64,000 nucleotides of DNA, taken from contig WTXG01000026.1 in assembly GCA_022496185.1 (NCBI GenBank), forward strand, positions 248,001 to 312,000, read 5' to 3'. The DNA is from Multifurca ochricompacta (taxonomy: Eukaryota > Basidiomycota > Agaricomycetes > Russulales > Russulaceae). The notes below the pieces were generated by a model. The model searched no databases, was not told the origin of the DNA, and worked only from the letters and a program-made list of their open reading frames with translations. The position numbers and the translations under genes are program-made. The stretch's first letter is position 1, and each line of letters begins with the position of its first letter. Below, piece by piece: positions 11,975 through 22,294 of the stretch.

Positions 11975-12974
11975 CAAGGGTTTTCATACCCATGTGGGTA
12001 AGTGCCATGGGTTTTGATGGGTACAGGTATGGGTATACAACTCCCAACCCACCAGAAACCCATACCCACACAGCAGGTTTGGCAGGTATAAGTGGCCATC
12101 AGTCATTGACAAGATCAGCAGAAATTTAATGATAAAATACATTTGTAGCAAACAAATGACTATATTTTATTTGATGTATGCTACAGGGTTTTTGTAAATA
12201 TGTTCTAATGTTATCCTATGAAATATCAAAGCAGATCAATGGTGCAATGTAAAATAAAAGTGTTATCAGTGATCCACTCTCTTGAAAATCCTGATGCAAC
12301 TGTTTTATTAACACACAATCAATTCTGCCAGTCTGGCACTATCTAAAATACACTCTAGACTACTTTAGACTAATCTATAATCTAATTATCAAATTAGTTT
12401 ACTGAAACAAGGCCTGCGTGTATCTACAGGCTGCATAGGGCAGTGACTACATTGGACCAGCATATTGGTCTGATCTCCTTCCTATTAAGGAAGGTTGACT
12501 TAACAATTGCAGCTGCAATTTTCCATTGGTCTGACATGATTGTGATCACACATAGATAACACAACAGAAATGTGTTCACAAATTAATTAGATACATAGAA
12601 TATACATCTAAGATCTGACATATGATCAAATCACATCATTAAACGAGATAACAAGATAACATGTTTGTTTAATCTAGTAGCTGATATAGTACATAGAATG
12701 TATATAAACACTGTATAACTACTGTAATAAAGTAGTTGCTATCACTCTATTGAAAGCATCTAAGCCTCACAGCTAACAAGGTGAGATAAGATAGTAGTAA
12801 AGTAGTATCTAAAGTACAAGCCTGTGCCATGCCTGTTCCACAAAATAAAATAAAATAAGAATGTAAATAAAGAATCAAATTAATCTTCTGAACATAAATC
12901 AGCAATTATTGAGGGATCCTGAGTAGCCACAAATGAATGCATTGTATCCAAGTGTGTATCTCCCAGACCAGGAT
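11975..12974. mobile_element. AT-rich hAT-like repeat, copy R1, cut by gypsy A
   Basis: It starts with CAAGGGTTTTCATACCC, followed by GGGTA/TACCC-rich subterminal sequence near 12000-12075. Related ends occur at 34374, 34794 and 38696, where CCCTTG or CCCCTG closes other copies. The interior is AT-rich and non-coding and is repeated at 33941-34265, about 38200-38520 and, inverted, 40130-40560. Gypsy A enters at 12975; the 5 bp before it are AGGAT. I found no transposase, so this is probably non-autonomous. The hAT assignment rests on the subterminal repeat style and on the related element with an 8-bp duplication at 39922-51564. Confidence 0.5.
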
Positions 12975-13566
12975 TGTAATGCCTGGTGTGGGCGTTCATC
13001 ACAATGTGTGATAAGTTGCATAGCAAAACTATGAAGTCAAGTGTGCACTGTCTTTCAAGTACATGGAGATCGGGTGATGAGTCAATACCAAGGAGCTAAT
13101 CCCTCAGTATTGGTGAGCAGAAGAGTGCCAGAAGCACTGAGACGATTCAAGAGTCGGGTCTTAGGATCACCCAGAAGGTAATGCACCAAGTCAATTAAGA
13201 AGTCGAGTCTAAGGCATACAGGCTATCTAGGCAGGCCTTATATACATAATAGGGATCGGAGTCTAAATTGGAGTATGTACTTGATGTATCAATGAAGTTG
13301 TAATATATCCAAAGAGGGAACGGAATCAAGTGGGCCAGGTGAGAATATATGTAGACGAATCCGGTATAGTCGCAATTCTGGTGGGAAAATACGTAAGAGT
13401 TCTTGTGTAAGGTATGAGTCAGAGATAAGCACAGCCTGGGTTGGAGATAAGGGACAAAGATGTACAAAGGGAGTCATAACACGATCAACAAGGGACAAAC
13501 AAGAGCAAACAGCATGTCACGTGAAGGGAAGAAAAAGAACAAGACGATGCAGCAGGGTTCGTAACA
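12975..13566 (-). repeat. 3' LTR of gypsy A
   Basis: Direct repeat of 592 nt beginning TGTAATGCC and ending TTCGTAACA. The matching right copy is 19895-20325. The adjoining polypurine tract on the minus strand (AGAGAGGGGGTAA, about 13567-13580) fits a plus-strand priming site. Confidence 0.85.
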
Positions 13567-13597
13567 TTACCCCCTCTCTAAGTCCTAGCAGAGCCAG

Positions 13598-14783
13598 CTA
13601 GATTGGCATACCATCATTGTCCTGGACCAAGGAGAGGTAGTCGTCAGCTACGGTGTAGTGGTCCGCATCATAGTTCTCCTTTTCTTCGTCTGTGGGGCAA
13701 ACATGTGTTTGTAGAAAACCATAGGGCCCTTGCCTCCCACAGTGAAAGCAGCCATCGTAAACATGGCAATTGATTTCTCAGTGCCTGGCGTTGTGTGAGA
13801 GACACTTGCCACACCACCCGGATGGGTTTTGGATGGTGGGAGCCTGTGTGAGTTGTCGAAACAGGCATTGGCGACTCCAGTGCGAGGTGCTTTGGCAGTG
13901 TTGACATCGTTTCTTGGCCATGGGACAACACCAGCTGAGATGGTACTTGCTGCTGCAGTGCCAGCAAAGCTTACCATTGGGGTTTTCGTGGAGGTGTGGC
14001 ATTTCGAAGCAGTGGAGGTTGAGCCGAGGTGCAAGGTCAAGGCGGCAACAGGGAGTGGCTGAGCAAAAATATTGGCGTACCATTCAGATATAATCTGGTA
14101 GGCTTCCCTCGTTCTAATCTTTCTCTGATGCTCGCCAGGTGATGTTCTATATCGAAAACCCCTCGATTAATCTTTACCATTTGTTGCTCATAGTCGTGAC
14201 GCTGCATCTCTAAGTTGTCCCTGAGCGCCTGGAACTTGCGCAGTCGTGCAATCTCTGTGGTCAGTCGTGGCATACGCAAATCCCAGAGCACCTCATTGAT
14301 GGCAAAGGCGCATGGGTCGTGGGCCGTGAGGTGTTGCAAGTGTTTGGGCCCCAAGACGTAGTGCAACCGACTGATGTTCTTTTCTTCCAGATAGACTGGG
14401 GCCCCATAGACAGGTCCCCCTTTTCCAAGCATCCAGCCACGTCCATACCTTCATTGGTGTAATAAATGTACTTGGCCACCTCCATAGTGCCGTCGTTCTT
14501 GGATGATGGGATCATGAGTGGGAAGTAAAATTGCGAGTTGGGGTCATTAGGGAAGAACGGAATTCTGGTGCTTCGTCACCGAAGTCGACGTCAATCAGGT
14601 CATTGGGATGGGGGTGTTCAGGCAGATTAAAATCTTGTCAATGTCGATGATTCTGTCCCCTTTGGCCACTTTGGTGGTCGCATCGTAGTCAATAGGAGAA
14701 AGTGGGCGAGAAGGAGGATGCACAGGAGTAGATAGGGGAAACACATCGATGGCAGCAGAGATGTGAATGCTGGATGGCGACAT
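13598..14783 (-). pseudogene. Third ORF of gypsy A: zinc-knuckle protein, broken
   Basis: This ORF lies downstream of the chromodomain and starts at ATG 14783 (MSPSSIHIS). It has the same layout as the third ORF of element D. A block with IYYTNEGMDVAGC and VYGAPVYLEE comes first, then a charged helical segment (about 14090-14290), then cysteine-rich CWHCSSKYHLSWCC, CQHCQSTSHWSRQC, CGKCLSHNARH...C and CFHCGRQGPYGF, and an acidic tail to TAG at 13598-13600. The first two are classical C-X2-C-X4-H-X4-C knuckles, the third is a variant, and the fourth has Pro where His is expected. Frameshifts and a TGA break it. The function is unknown; zinc knuckles suggest nucleic-acid binding. Confidence 0.7.
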
Positions 14784-14849
14784 AGACGTTATTCTAGTGA
14801 GATGTGGGGGAAGAGGTTGTCCAACAGCATGGATTTTGTCCTGCTCTTT

Positions 14850-17800
14850 ATCTGCCTCTGGATGGCATCTATAGAATTCTTCGATAAGCTTGGGCGCAAA
14901 ACGTCCGCAGCAGGTTCCCATGAGTTGTCAGCATCAGGGAATCCCTTCCATTTGATCAAATAATGAAGCTTCCGACTGCACCCTTGACCCTTCCATTTGC
15001 GTCGTGATACATTCTACTTCCCATTCTGGTTCTCCGTCAACTAGGTCAGGAGGAGGTCTGGGGAAATTCTGTCCATGAATGGAAGTCTCTTTGTAGGGCG
15101 TCAGGAGACCAGCATGGAAAACGGGGTGTATTTCCAGGTGGCAGGTAACATGAGCTTGTACGTGATGTCTGAGAGCTTCTGTTCAATTATGAAGGGGCCG
15201 TGGCATCTGGGAGCTATTTTGCCATTGGATGTGACGTATGGATGTTACGCCCTCTAACCAGACTTGATCTCCAACCTGATAGGGTGTAAACCTAGTGGGC
15301 TTCTTGGTCAGGGTCTTTTGTGCCTTCTGAAGGTTTCTATTGGCTGATTCCCATATCTCCTCCCATTGGCCGATACATTGTGTTATGGACAGTACATTTG
15401 TCGGTTTGTCTGTCCATGTAGTGCGAGGGTCCCATCCCATAATAAGGGAGAAGGGGGTGGCTTTCGTCGTTCCATTTGGCCAGCTGTTATGCACAAACTC
15501 AGCCATCGCCAGCCATTCTGCCCAGTTGTCCTGCTGTTCATTACACCAGAATCGAAGATACTGCTCTAGCCATTGATTCGTACGCTCTGATTGACCATCT
15601 GTTTGAGGGTGATACGCTGTGGAGATGTTCTGCTGGATGTCAAGGCGTTTACAGAGGGCTCGAGTGAACATGGATGCAAATCGTGGGTCTCGGTCAGAAA
15701 TAATCTTTTGGGGGAGTCCATAGTGCTGATAGATGTGGTCTAGGTAAAGTTTGGCGACTCCCTCTGCTGGTATTGTCTCGTTGCAGGGGATAAAGAGGGC
15801 AGCTTTTGAGTAGTCATGATCCATGATGGTAAGTATCAAGTCATATCCTTGTGACTGTGGGAGCTTGACGATAAAGTCCATAGCAATGGTCTGAAAGGGG
15901 GCTGTCACTATTGGTGTAATGGGTGAAAGTGCTGGCAGTCTTGGGTGAGTGTTTACTTTATTTGCCTGACATTCTGCGCATCCTTTGACATATGCTTCTA
16001 CATCTTTCTTCATGTTTGGCCACCAATAATCTCATTTGGCAAGGGCATAGGTATTTGCAATCCCTGGGTGTCCTGCAGAGGGAAGGTCGTGGTGAAAATG
16101 GATCACCCCCCTCTTAATGTTGTTGCCACTGGTGACAACCAATTGATCGCTGTCTTTCCACCAGAGGCCATTTTTCATTTTTATGTTGTGCGGCTCTGCC
16201 CAGGAGTTGCACAGCTCCTGATTCATATTCTGCGTCACTTGGGCCCATAGATCCATGTCATGGAGGCTAACAACAGTGGTCTTTGCAAAGACATCTTCGG
16301 GTAAAACAACGATATTATCATTGTCATTTTCCCCTTCATCATGTCCAGTTGGTCTGGACAAGGTGTCAGCTCGTGCATTATGAGCCCCAGGTAGGTGCTT
16401 AAGCGTGAAGTTGTACTCTTCAAGCTCCAAAACTTCTCATGCTATTTGTCGACTGATCTTATGAGGTTCTCTCCAGTAAAGAAGGTTGGAGTGATCTGTA
16501 TAGATGATGGTTTTGTGTGGGGATCCAGCCAGATATGGTCGCCAGTGTCATAATGCTTTTACAATAGCCAGCAGTTCCCTGTCCCAAATATTGTAATTTC
16601 TTTCTGCTGAAGAGAATGTTTCTGAGTAGAATGCAACTGGATGAAGGATTCCTCCAGTATCTCTCTGTGATAAAACTGTGCCATTGGCATACATGGAGGC
16701 ATCAACTTCCAGTTCAAAGGGTTTGGCTAAGTCGGGTTGAATAAGAACTGGTTTGGAGCTGATGATTGCTTTTATCTGGTCAAATGCCCTCTGCTGTAAT
16801 TCATCCCAGTGCCAGGGTATGTCCTTTTTCAACAAATCATTAAGTGGTCGGGCGATGGCTGAGAATCCTTTGATGAAGCGTCAGTAGAAATTACAAAAGC
16901 CAATGAATGACCTGACATCTTTGGTACACTGAGGGATAGACCACTCTCGGATGCCTTGTACTTTTACAGGGTCCATGTGTACTTGTCCCCCTTCTAGGAT
17001 GATACCCAAATATTTGACAGTCTTCTGCTTGAAGGAGCATTTGGCAGGTTTCAAATAAAGGTCGTATTTTGCTAGGATTTCCAGTACTTCGTGAACTCGG
17101 GTTCGGTGGTGATGAATGTCGTCTTTTGTAGCCACTAGGATGTCATCCATATACACCACAACTTCTTCTGTAAGGATCAGGTCTCGGAAAATATGATTCA
17201 TCATGGACTGGAAGGTTGCCAGCGAGTTTGTCAAGCCAAAGAACATAACATTGGGTTCAAAAAGTCCTTGATTGGTCTTAAAGGCAGCCTTGGGCTGGTC
17301 ACCTTCTTGAATACAAATGTTATTATAACCCCAATGAACGTCCATCTTTGAGAACAGGGCTTTATTGCGCATTTTATCGATGATTTCCGAGATTAAAGGA
17401 AGTGGGTAGTTGTTTTTCACTGTGAGTTCGTTAATCCGTCTGTAGTCCTGTACTGGTCACAGCTTCCCATCCTTCTTTTTAATGAAAAAGAAGGGTGATG
17501 CATAGGGCGAGTTGGAGGGTCGTATATATCCTTTCACCAGGTGTTCCTCCAGGAAGGTAGAGAGCACTTCCTTCTCTGGTTGAGACAACAGGTAGATTTT
17601 ACAGTCTACTGATTGCGGGGTGTTTGGAACAAAATCAATGGCATGATCCCAAGGTTGAGAGGGAGGGAAATGTTGTGACTCTTCCTCCAAAAAGACCTTC
17701 CAATGTCGATGATATTCTGCCAGGACTACCTCTTTGAATGTCTTTTCCGGGTTTTTCTGTGCCTCTGCCTGGGCCAATTCCGATGCCTTTGTAACATAGC

Positions 17801-18352
17801 AATACACCTGATCCACAGGTTCCACGTCACTCCAGGTGATGGCCAATCCCATGATGACAGCATGGGTGAGGGGGTGCCGCGCAGTGTAGTCATATCCCAG
17901 AGACATAATGAGAACTGGGTAGAAATCTTTGTCCATCGTTGCTTCTGCCCAGTTGATCTTAGGCTCGAATGCTGCCAGCCATGGGTATCCCAAAACCATG
18001 TCTTCGTCTCCTAAATCTGTAATGAGGAAACGGAGTTGCTTGGTCCACTCCCCAACCTGTACTTCTAGATCACAGCAATGTGTGATTTTCCCGGCTTTGT
18101 TAGCCGTCCCGTCTATGTTCCAAATGTTCTTTTCTTGGGGAAGTAACTGTGTCCCCAGTCCTAGCATCCTCTGAAGTCGTTGACTGATAAAATTATCCGT
18201 TGCTCCAGAGTCAATCAATATCCGTCTGTCAGCCATCTTCTGTTTGGTTTCAAAGTGTACTGGTATTTTTAGAGACTTGAAACGACTAGTGTACACAGAA
18301 GTTACATGGAGTGCTCTTGCCCAGGCCAATGGGGTCGAGCTGATCAAAAATC
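14850..18352 (-). pseudogene. pol of gypsy A (protease-RT-RNase H-integrase-chromodomain), broken
   Basis: From the right: protease core ILIDSGATDNF (about 18200), RT with [12 protein letters not shown] (about 17140), RNase H start ELEVDASMYANG, integrase with the MDF, SDRDPRF and QSERTNQW regions supplying D, D and E (15590-15890), and a chromodomain near 14925-15000 ([18 protein letters not shown]). In-frame TGA codons occur at 17457-17459 (KL*PVQDYR) and near 16880, 16432 and 16031; the chromodomain region also has frameshifts. It overlaps gag in the -1 frame at 18344. The pol order RT-RNase H-integrase with a chromodomain is that of Ty3/gypsy chromoviruses. Confidence 0.88.
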
Positions 18353-19874
18353 CTTCTGGCCAAAGGCCTTATCGACGATCAGAGCTCTTACTGCTTCATC
18401 CTCATTCATCATGTGTTCCCATATTGCAGCTGCCTTCTGTTCTTTGGTCTTTGGGGTGGTCACTGGGTTTTCTTTTACTGGGGTGGGTAGATTCTGTACT
18501 GGCAGTGTCATGGTGGTAGTGGCCACTGTTGCTTCTGCCACATGAACTGTTTTCTTTGGGCAAAATTGCGACATATGCCCTTGTGCTCGGCAGTGGAAGC
18601 AACATCCTTCCTTCATGAGGTTTCTTTTCTCATCGTCGGTAAGAGCTGCACGGGCTTTGGTGCAGTCTGCTGATGTGTCCATGGCATTGGGGTCTCAGGG
18701 AGTGGTAGGTTTTACCCCAAATGCTGCCTTCCATTGATCGCGGGTTTTACCCTTTTTAGTGTCCACTCCAAAGTGCGTTTGGAAGTCTAAGTAATCTTGC
18801 TGCTGTGTTCTGGCAGCACTTGTCCATTGGCTCCACGACTCAGGGTGATGGAATTGGATGATATTCTTCACCAAGGGGTTGGGCAACCCTTGGGAGAAGA
18901 GGTTGAGCATTGCCTCTTCATTCACATTGTACCCTGCTCTCTTGGCCAAATTGCAAAATCTGGCTACGTAGCCATCCAAGTCCCCTCTTTCCATTTTCAA
19001 GGACTTTAGTTCTCTGGCAGCCTTCTGCTTGGCCTGCCCATCCGTGAAGGCATCTTTAAATCTTTGCACCACTACATCCCACAGATCTTCATCCATGGTT
19101 CTGGTTCCGGCTGTAACCCTATCGTTCAGCCATTCGATCTGCTCCATTGTCCAGTCATCTACAGAGTCTCCTCTGATAAGTGAGAGGAAGAGATTGGTTT
19201 GTTGGAAAGGGTTCACAATTTGTGGGACATCATGGTTGAAATTTTTGAACATCTCGAATTCGAGCATGAATTTTTTGCTCTGGGATTGATCACTGGTAAA
19301 CGTGGTTGGAAGGACTCCCATAAGGCATCCTGATGGGGGAGGGAGGTTCGGGGCAGGGACAACTGGAGCGGGGTCTGGCAATTGCGCAGCAATGGTCGAC
19401 ATCGTTGGGTAAATGATGGTCAGGGTGTCTGAGGTTTGTTGTGTGATCTGGGGAGAGACTAAAGCAGATGTTCTGAACATAGTACTCTCTGGTGCAACTG
19501 TCTGAGCTGTAAAACTGGTGGCTATGACCTGTGCGTCTTTGCTGCTTTCTTCTATGTATTCTTCTGTTTCTGAATCTGTGACAATGGCTGGAGGATTCTC
19601 TCTCCAAGGTCCTAAGCCGTACTCTGGTGGGGCAGGTCCTGTGGTAACCCAGGAATGGTGGCTTCTAGAGTAATGGATACAGTACCAGACTCATTTCTGT
19701 TCATCGTATTCAACTGGCTGGTACTGGTCGTCGTGATAGACGTAGTATCCAAACTCGGTTTCAAAATCTTTCCAGACGGCAGAGCCAAGGACCTGTTGTG
19801 AAAGGTTATCCTCGTCTCGACAGTCGATGAGTTCTTCAGTGTGCAAGGTCTGGCTTTGGCTAGATGAAGCCACG
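18344..19874 (-). pseudogene. gag of gypsy A, broken
   Basis: The capsid-like core is at 18700-19480 (SKKFMLEFEMFKNFNHDVPQ, then WTMEQIEWLNDR), followed by a CCHC knuckle CCFHCRAQGHMSQFC at about 18570-18610. The gag frame ends KDF-TGA at 18344-18346, where pol begins in the -1 frame. The N-terminal part (ELIDCRDEDNLSQQ, FGYYVYHDDQYQPVEY) is conserved in C and D but has no ATG; the first conserved ATG is MSTIAAQLPDP. TGA stops at 19691 and 18695 interrupt the frame. Confidence 0.82.
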
Positions 19875-19881
19875 GTGGGGG

Positions 19882-19892
19882 AGACTCGACTT
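19882..19892 (-). promoter_or_regulatory. Primer-binding site of gypsy A (candidate self-primer)
   Basis: The sense strand reads AAGTCGAGTCT, 2 nt inside the 5' LTR. It is the reverse complement of AGACTCGACTT, found in the LTR sense strand (intact in the left LTR, plus-strand coordinates 13200-13210) just downstream of the TATA box. It does not look like the 3' end of an initiator tRNA. Confidence 0.6.
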
Positions 19893-19894
19893 AA

Positions 19895-20325
19895 TGTAAC
19901 GCCTGGTGCAGGCATTCATCACGATGTGTGATAAGTCGCATAGCAAAACTACGAAGTCAAGTGTGCACTGTCTTTCAAGTACATGGAGATTGGGTGACGA
20001 GTCAATACCAAGGAGCTAATCCCTCAGTATCGGTGAGCGGAAGAGTGCCAGAAGCACTGAGACAATTCAAGAGTCAGGTCTTAGGATCACCCAGAAGGTA
20101 ATGCACCAAGTCAATTAAGAAGTTGAGTCTAAGGCATACAGGCTATCTAGGCAGGCCTTATATACATAATAGGGATTGGAGTCTAAATCGGAGTACGTAC
20201 TTGATGTATCAACGAAGTTGTAATATATCCAAAGAGGGAATGGAATCAAGTGGGCCAGGTGAGAATATACATAGACGAATCCGGTATAGTCGCAATTCTG
20301 GTGGGAAAATACGTAAGAGTTCTTG
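19895..20325 (-). repeat. Truncated 5' LTR of gypsy A
   Basis: It matches 12975 to about 13405 of the 3' LTR. Differences seen at the start are CG/CA/TG exchanges. The last 156-160 nt of the LTR are absent because a different LTR starts at 20326. Confidence 0.82.
20120..20164 (-). promoter_or_regulatory. LTR core promoter and self-priming match, gypsy A
   Basis: The sense strand has TATATAAG (plus-strand 20157-20164), and 27 nt downstream the 11-nt word complementary to the primer-binding site. In this copy the word has one CpG-type change. Confidence 0.55.
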
Positions 20326-21646
20326 TGTAATGCTCAGCAAGGCATCCTGTGCGACATGCACGAGTTGGCGCGGGCCCACTAGCTTGGACCTAACATTCGG
20401 CTTGGACTAACGTCTGGCTCACCCAAGGCTCTGGGTCTGGGATCTGCAACAGGCCTGGCACAACAGGGCCAGGCCTCTAGCTTCAAGGTAGACAGGGATT
20501 TGTGCTATAACCAAGCACAGAGGGAGACGGGAAGAGTCAGCCAAAGGGAGCTAATCCCCTAAGGCTGTTGAGTGGGGATTAGGCTCAGCTGCAGTGCCAG
20601 AAGCACATCAAGCAAACTGGGCTCAAAAGAAGTGAAGGATGTAAAAGAGGGGAAACCAGAGCAGCAACAGCATCTGGGTCAAGGAATGAGATCTGGGGAT
20701 GAAGTGCACACCCATTGCCAGAGGCAATGGGGTCCTTCCAGTGACGCAAAGAAGGCAAAAAGGACTTAGAAGTCCAGTCTGTATTCCATGATCAGGGAAA
20801 CTCTAGGCTGAAGGCCCAAGAGGTCAAATCTAGGGTTGTACAAACTGTCTACAGGGTCTTATATACTGTATGGGGATCTGGTTTGTAGCTAATCAGGAAC
20901 AGGGTCAGAGTCCTTATCATCCAATAGCAGATAAGATGTCAAATATAGTCCATGATAAGGATAAGCCTTATCAGAAGCATAATCATGTGGGACAGCCCCA
21001 CAGGAGTCATATCAGTGTGGGAGGATTCCCACCAGGGTCAGGGGTAAATGGGGAGATAACAGGTCCCACAGGAGTCAGGGTGGATGTGGGAATACTCCCA
21101 CAGGAATCAGAGAAGCGAATGATAAGCCAGATGGGCCATGTGATCAGAAAGGGGTAAATGATCAGATGAAGATGCTGTGATCAGGGTCAGGGATCACATG
21201 GTCCAAAGTCACATGGTCAGGGATTACATGGTCAAGGATCACATGGCCAGGAGTCACATGACTGGCAGAGGGTCAAGTACAAGCCAAAGTTGAAGATTAG
21301 ATTGGCAGGGACAGTGTCAGAGATCCCATGGGTGTCAGCCACAGGGACAGGGTACAGATACTGGCCAAGACAAAGGCCAAGCATCAGGAGAAGGGGGGTC
21401 TACAGCCAACAGCACAGTAGCTGAACTATCAGTGGGTCAGGTGCAGGTATCAGGAATGGGGTTCTATGAGCGTCATATCACAGGCATCAGGGTGGGGTCC
21501 TGGGCACACAGGCCACAGGCATCAGGCAGGGTCCCAAGGCAGTAAGCCAAGGGCATCAAGTCAAAGGTCCTAGGCACAAGGCCATAGGCATCTGGGTTCT
21601 GGGGCCAAAGTGGTCAAGGGATGGTGGAATAGGGGAATGGACAGTC
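20326..21646. mobile_element. Fragment of another LTR retrotransposon (element E)
   Basis: It begins TGTAATGCTCAGC inside the LTR of gypsy A, the terminal style of the neighbouring LTRs. Like them it has a 'GGAGCTAATCCC' word (about 20550), a 'GTGCCAGAAGCAC' word (20594) and a TATATAAG box on the minus strand near 20862-20869. It is rich in imperfect repeats: TCACATGGTCAGG units at about 21180-21270, GGTCCCACAGGAGTCAGG-like units at 20990-21120, and CAGGCATCAGG units at 21470-21600. It has no coding capacity and ends where the LTR of gypsy B starts; no 3' partner was seen. Confidence 0.55.
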
Positions 21647-22220
21647 TGTTACAACTCACTGTTGACTGCCTGGACAGTGGGTTGTATGCGAGGGAAAGGG
21701 ATTTGGAAGTGGGCAAAAGGTGAGAGTGAGGGTGAAAGTGCAAGAGAGACAAAGCAAACAGCTCAAGGGCAAGGGATGAGAAGCCTTCCACAAGGTGGGG
21801 CTAATCTCCTAGGTAATCAGGAACCGGATCACAAGTGGACAGTCTGGAGCTGTCCATTCTATTCCTAAAGGGTTTATATACATAATTACAACTGGGACTT
21901 TGGTCTGTGCACCACTTTAGGGGAGGTTAACTTCGCTTTAACTCCCTACTGATCCATCAATGAGAATAGCCCCACTTTTGGGCTTAGAAATCTGCAGTCC
22001 ACAGTCCACAGTTTGTGGACTGCTGTTTAGGCATTGTGGGGTTCTGTTAGTACTCTTCCCACAGGTCTCCAATTTGGCAGGAGTCCGGCCCTGGTCCAGA
22101 CCAGCCTTTCTCTGGTCTTAATCTAGGGTTATCTTCATCTCTGAGGGTTCTACAAGGTCTCTGGGAGTGTCTGGGGATTTCTGGGGGTCAGGAGGTTTTC
22201 TAGGGTGTCAGTTCATGACA
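21647..22220 (-). repeat. 3' LTR of gypsy B
   Basis: About 574 nt, TGTTACAACTC...GTTCATGACA. It is the direct repeat of 30331-30913; the two differ mostly by CG/CA/TG changes and by the copy number of a TCCGCAG/TCCACAG unit (three or four copies in the right LTR, fewer in the left). The purine tract AAAGAGGGGATAG follows at 22221-22233 on the minus strand. Confidence 0.88.
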
Positions 22221-22294
22221 CTATCCCCTCTTTAGGGCCTTGCTGTGCCACAGCAAGTTTGTCAGAGGTGTGGGGGTCTAGGCAGGGTGGGGTG

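Larger units (their letters stand above)
12975..20325 (-). mobile_element. Ty3/gypsy chromovirus-type retrotransposon A (5' LTR truncated, ORFs broken)
   Basis: This minus-strand LTR retrotransposon reads, from right to left: truncated 5' LTR, primer-binding site, gag, pol (protease, RT, RNase H, integrase, chromodomain), a third ORF, polypurine tract and complete 3' LTR. It sits in repeat R1. Its right LTR stops at about 20325, where another LTR begins, so 156 nt of that LTR and the right flank are missing. All main ORFs carry in-frame TGA stops or frameshifts, so it cannot act on its own. It is closely related to C and D. Confidence 0.9.

Noticed and set aside
13648..14040. Alternative frames overlapping the zinc-knuckle ORF of A
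   Set aside because: Only the frame with spaced Cys/His motifs is shared with element D; the others are shadows.
21180..21270. Tandem TCACATGG units as a possible CRISPR array
   Set aside because: Units are short, imperfect and without unique spacers, and the genome is fungal.
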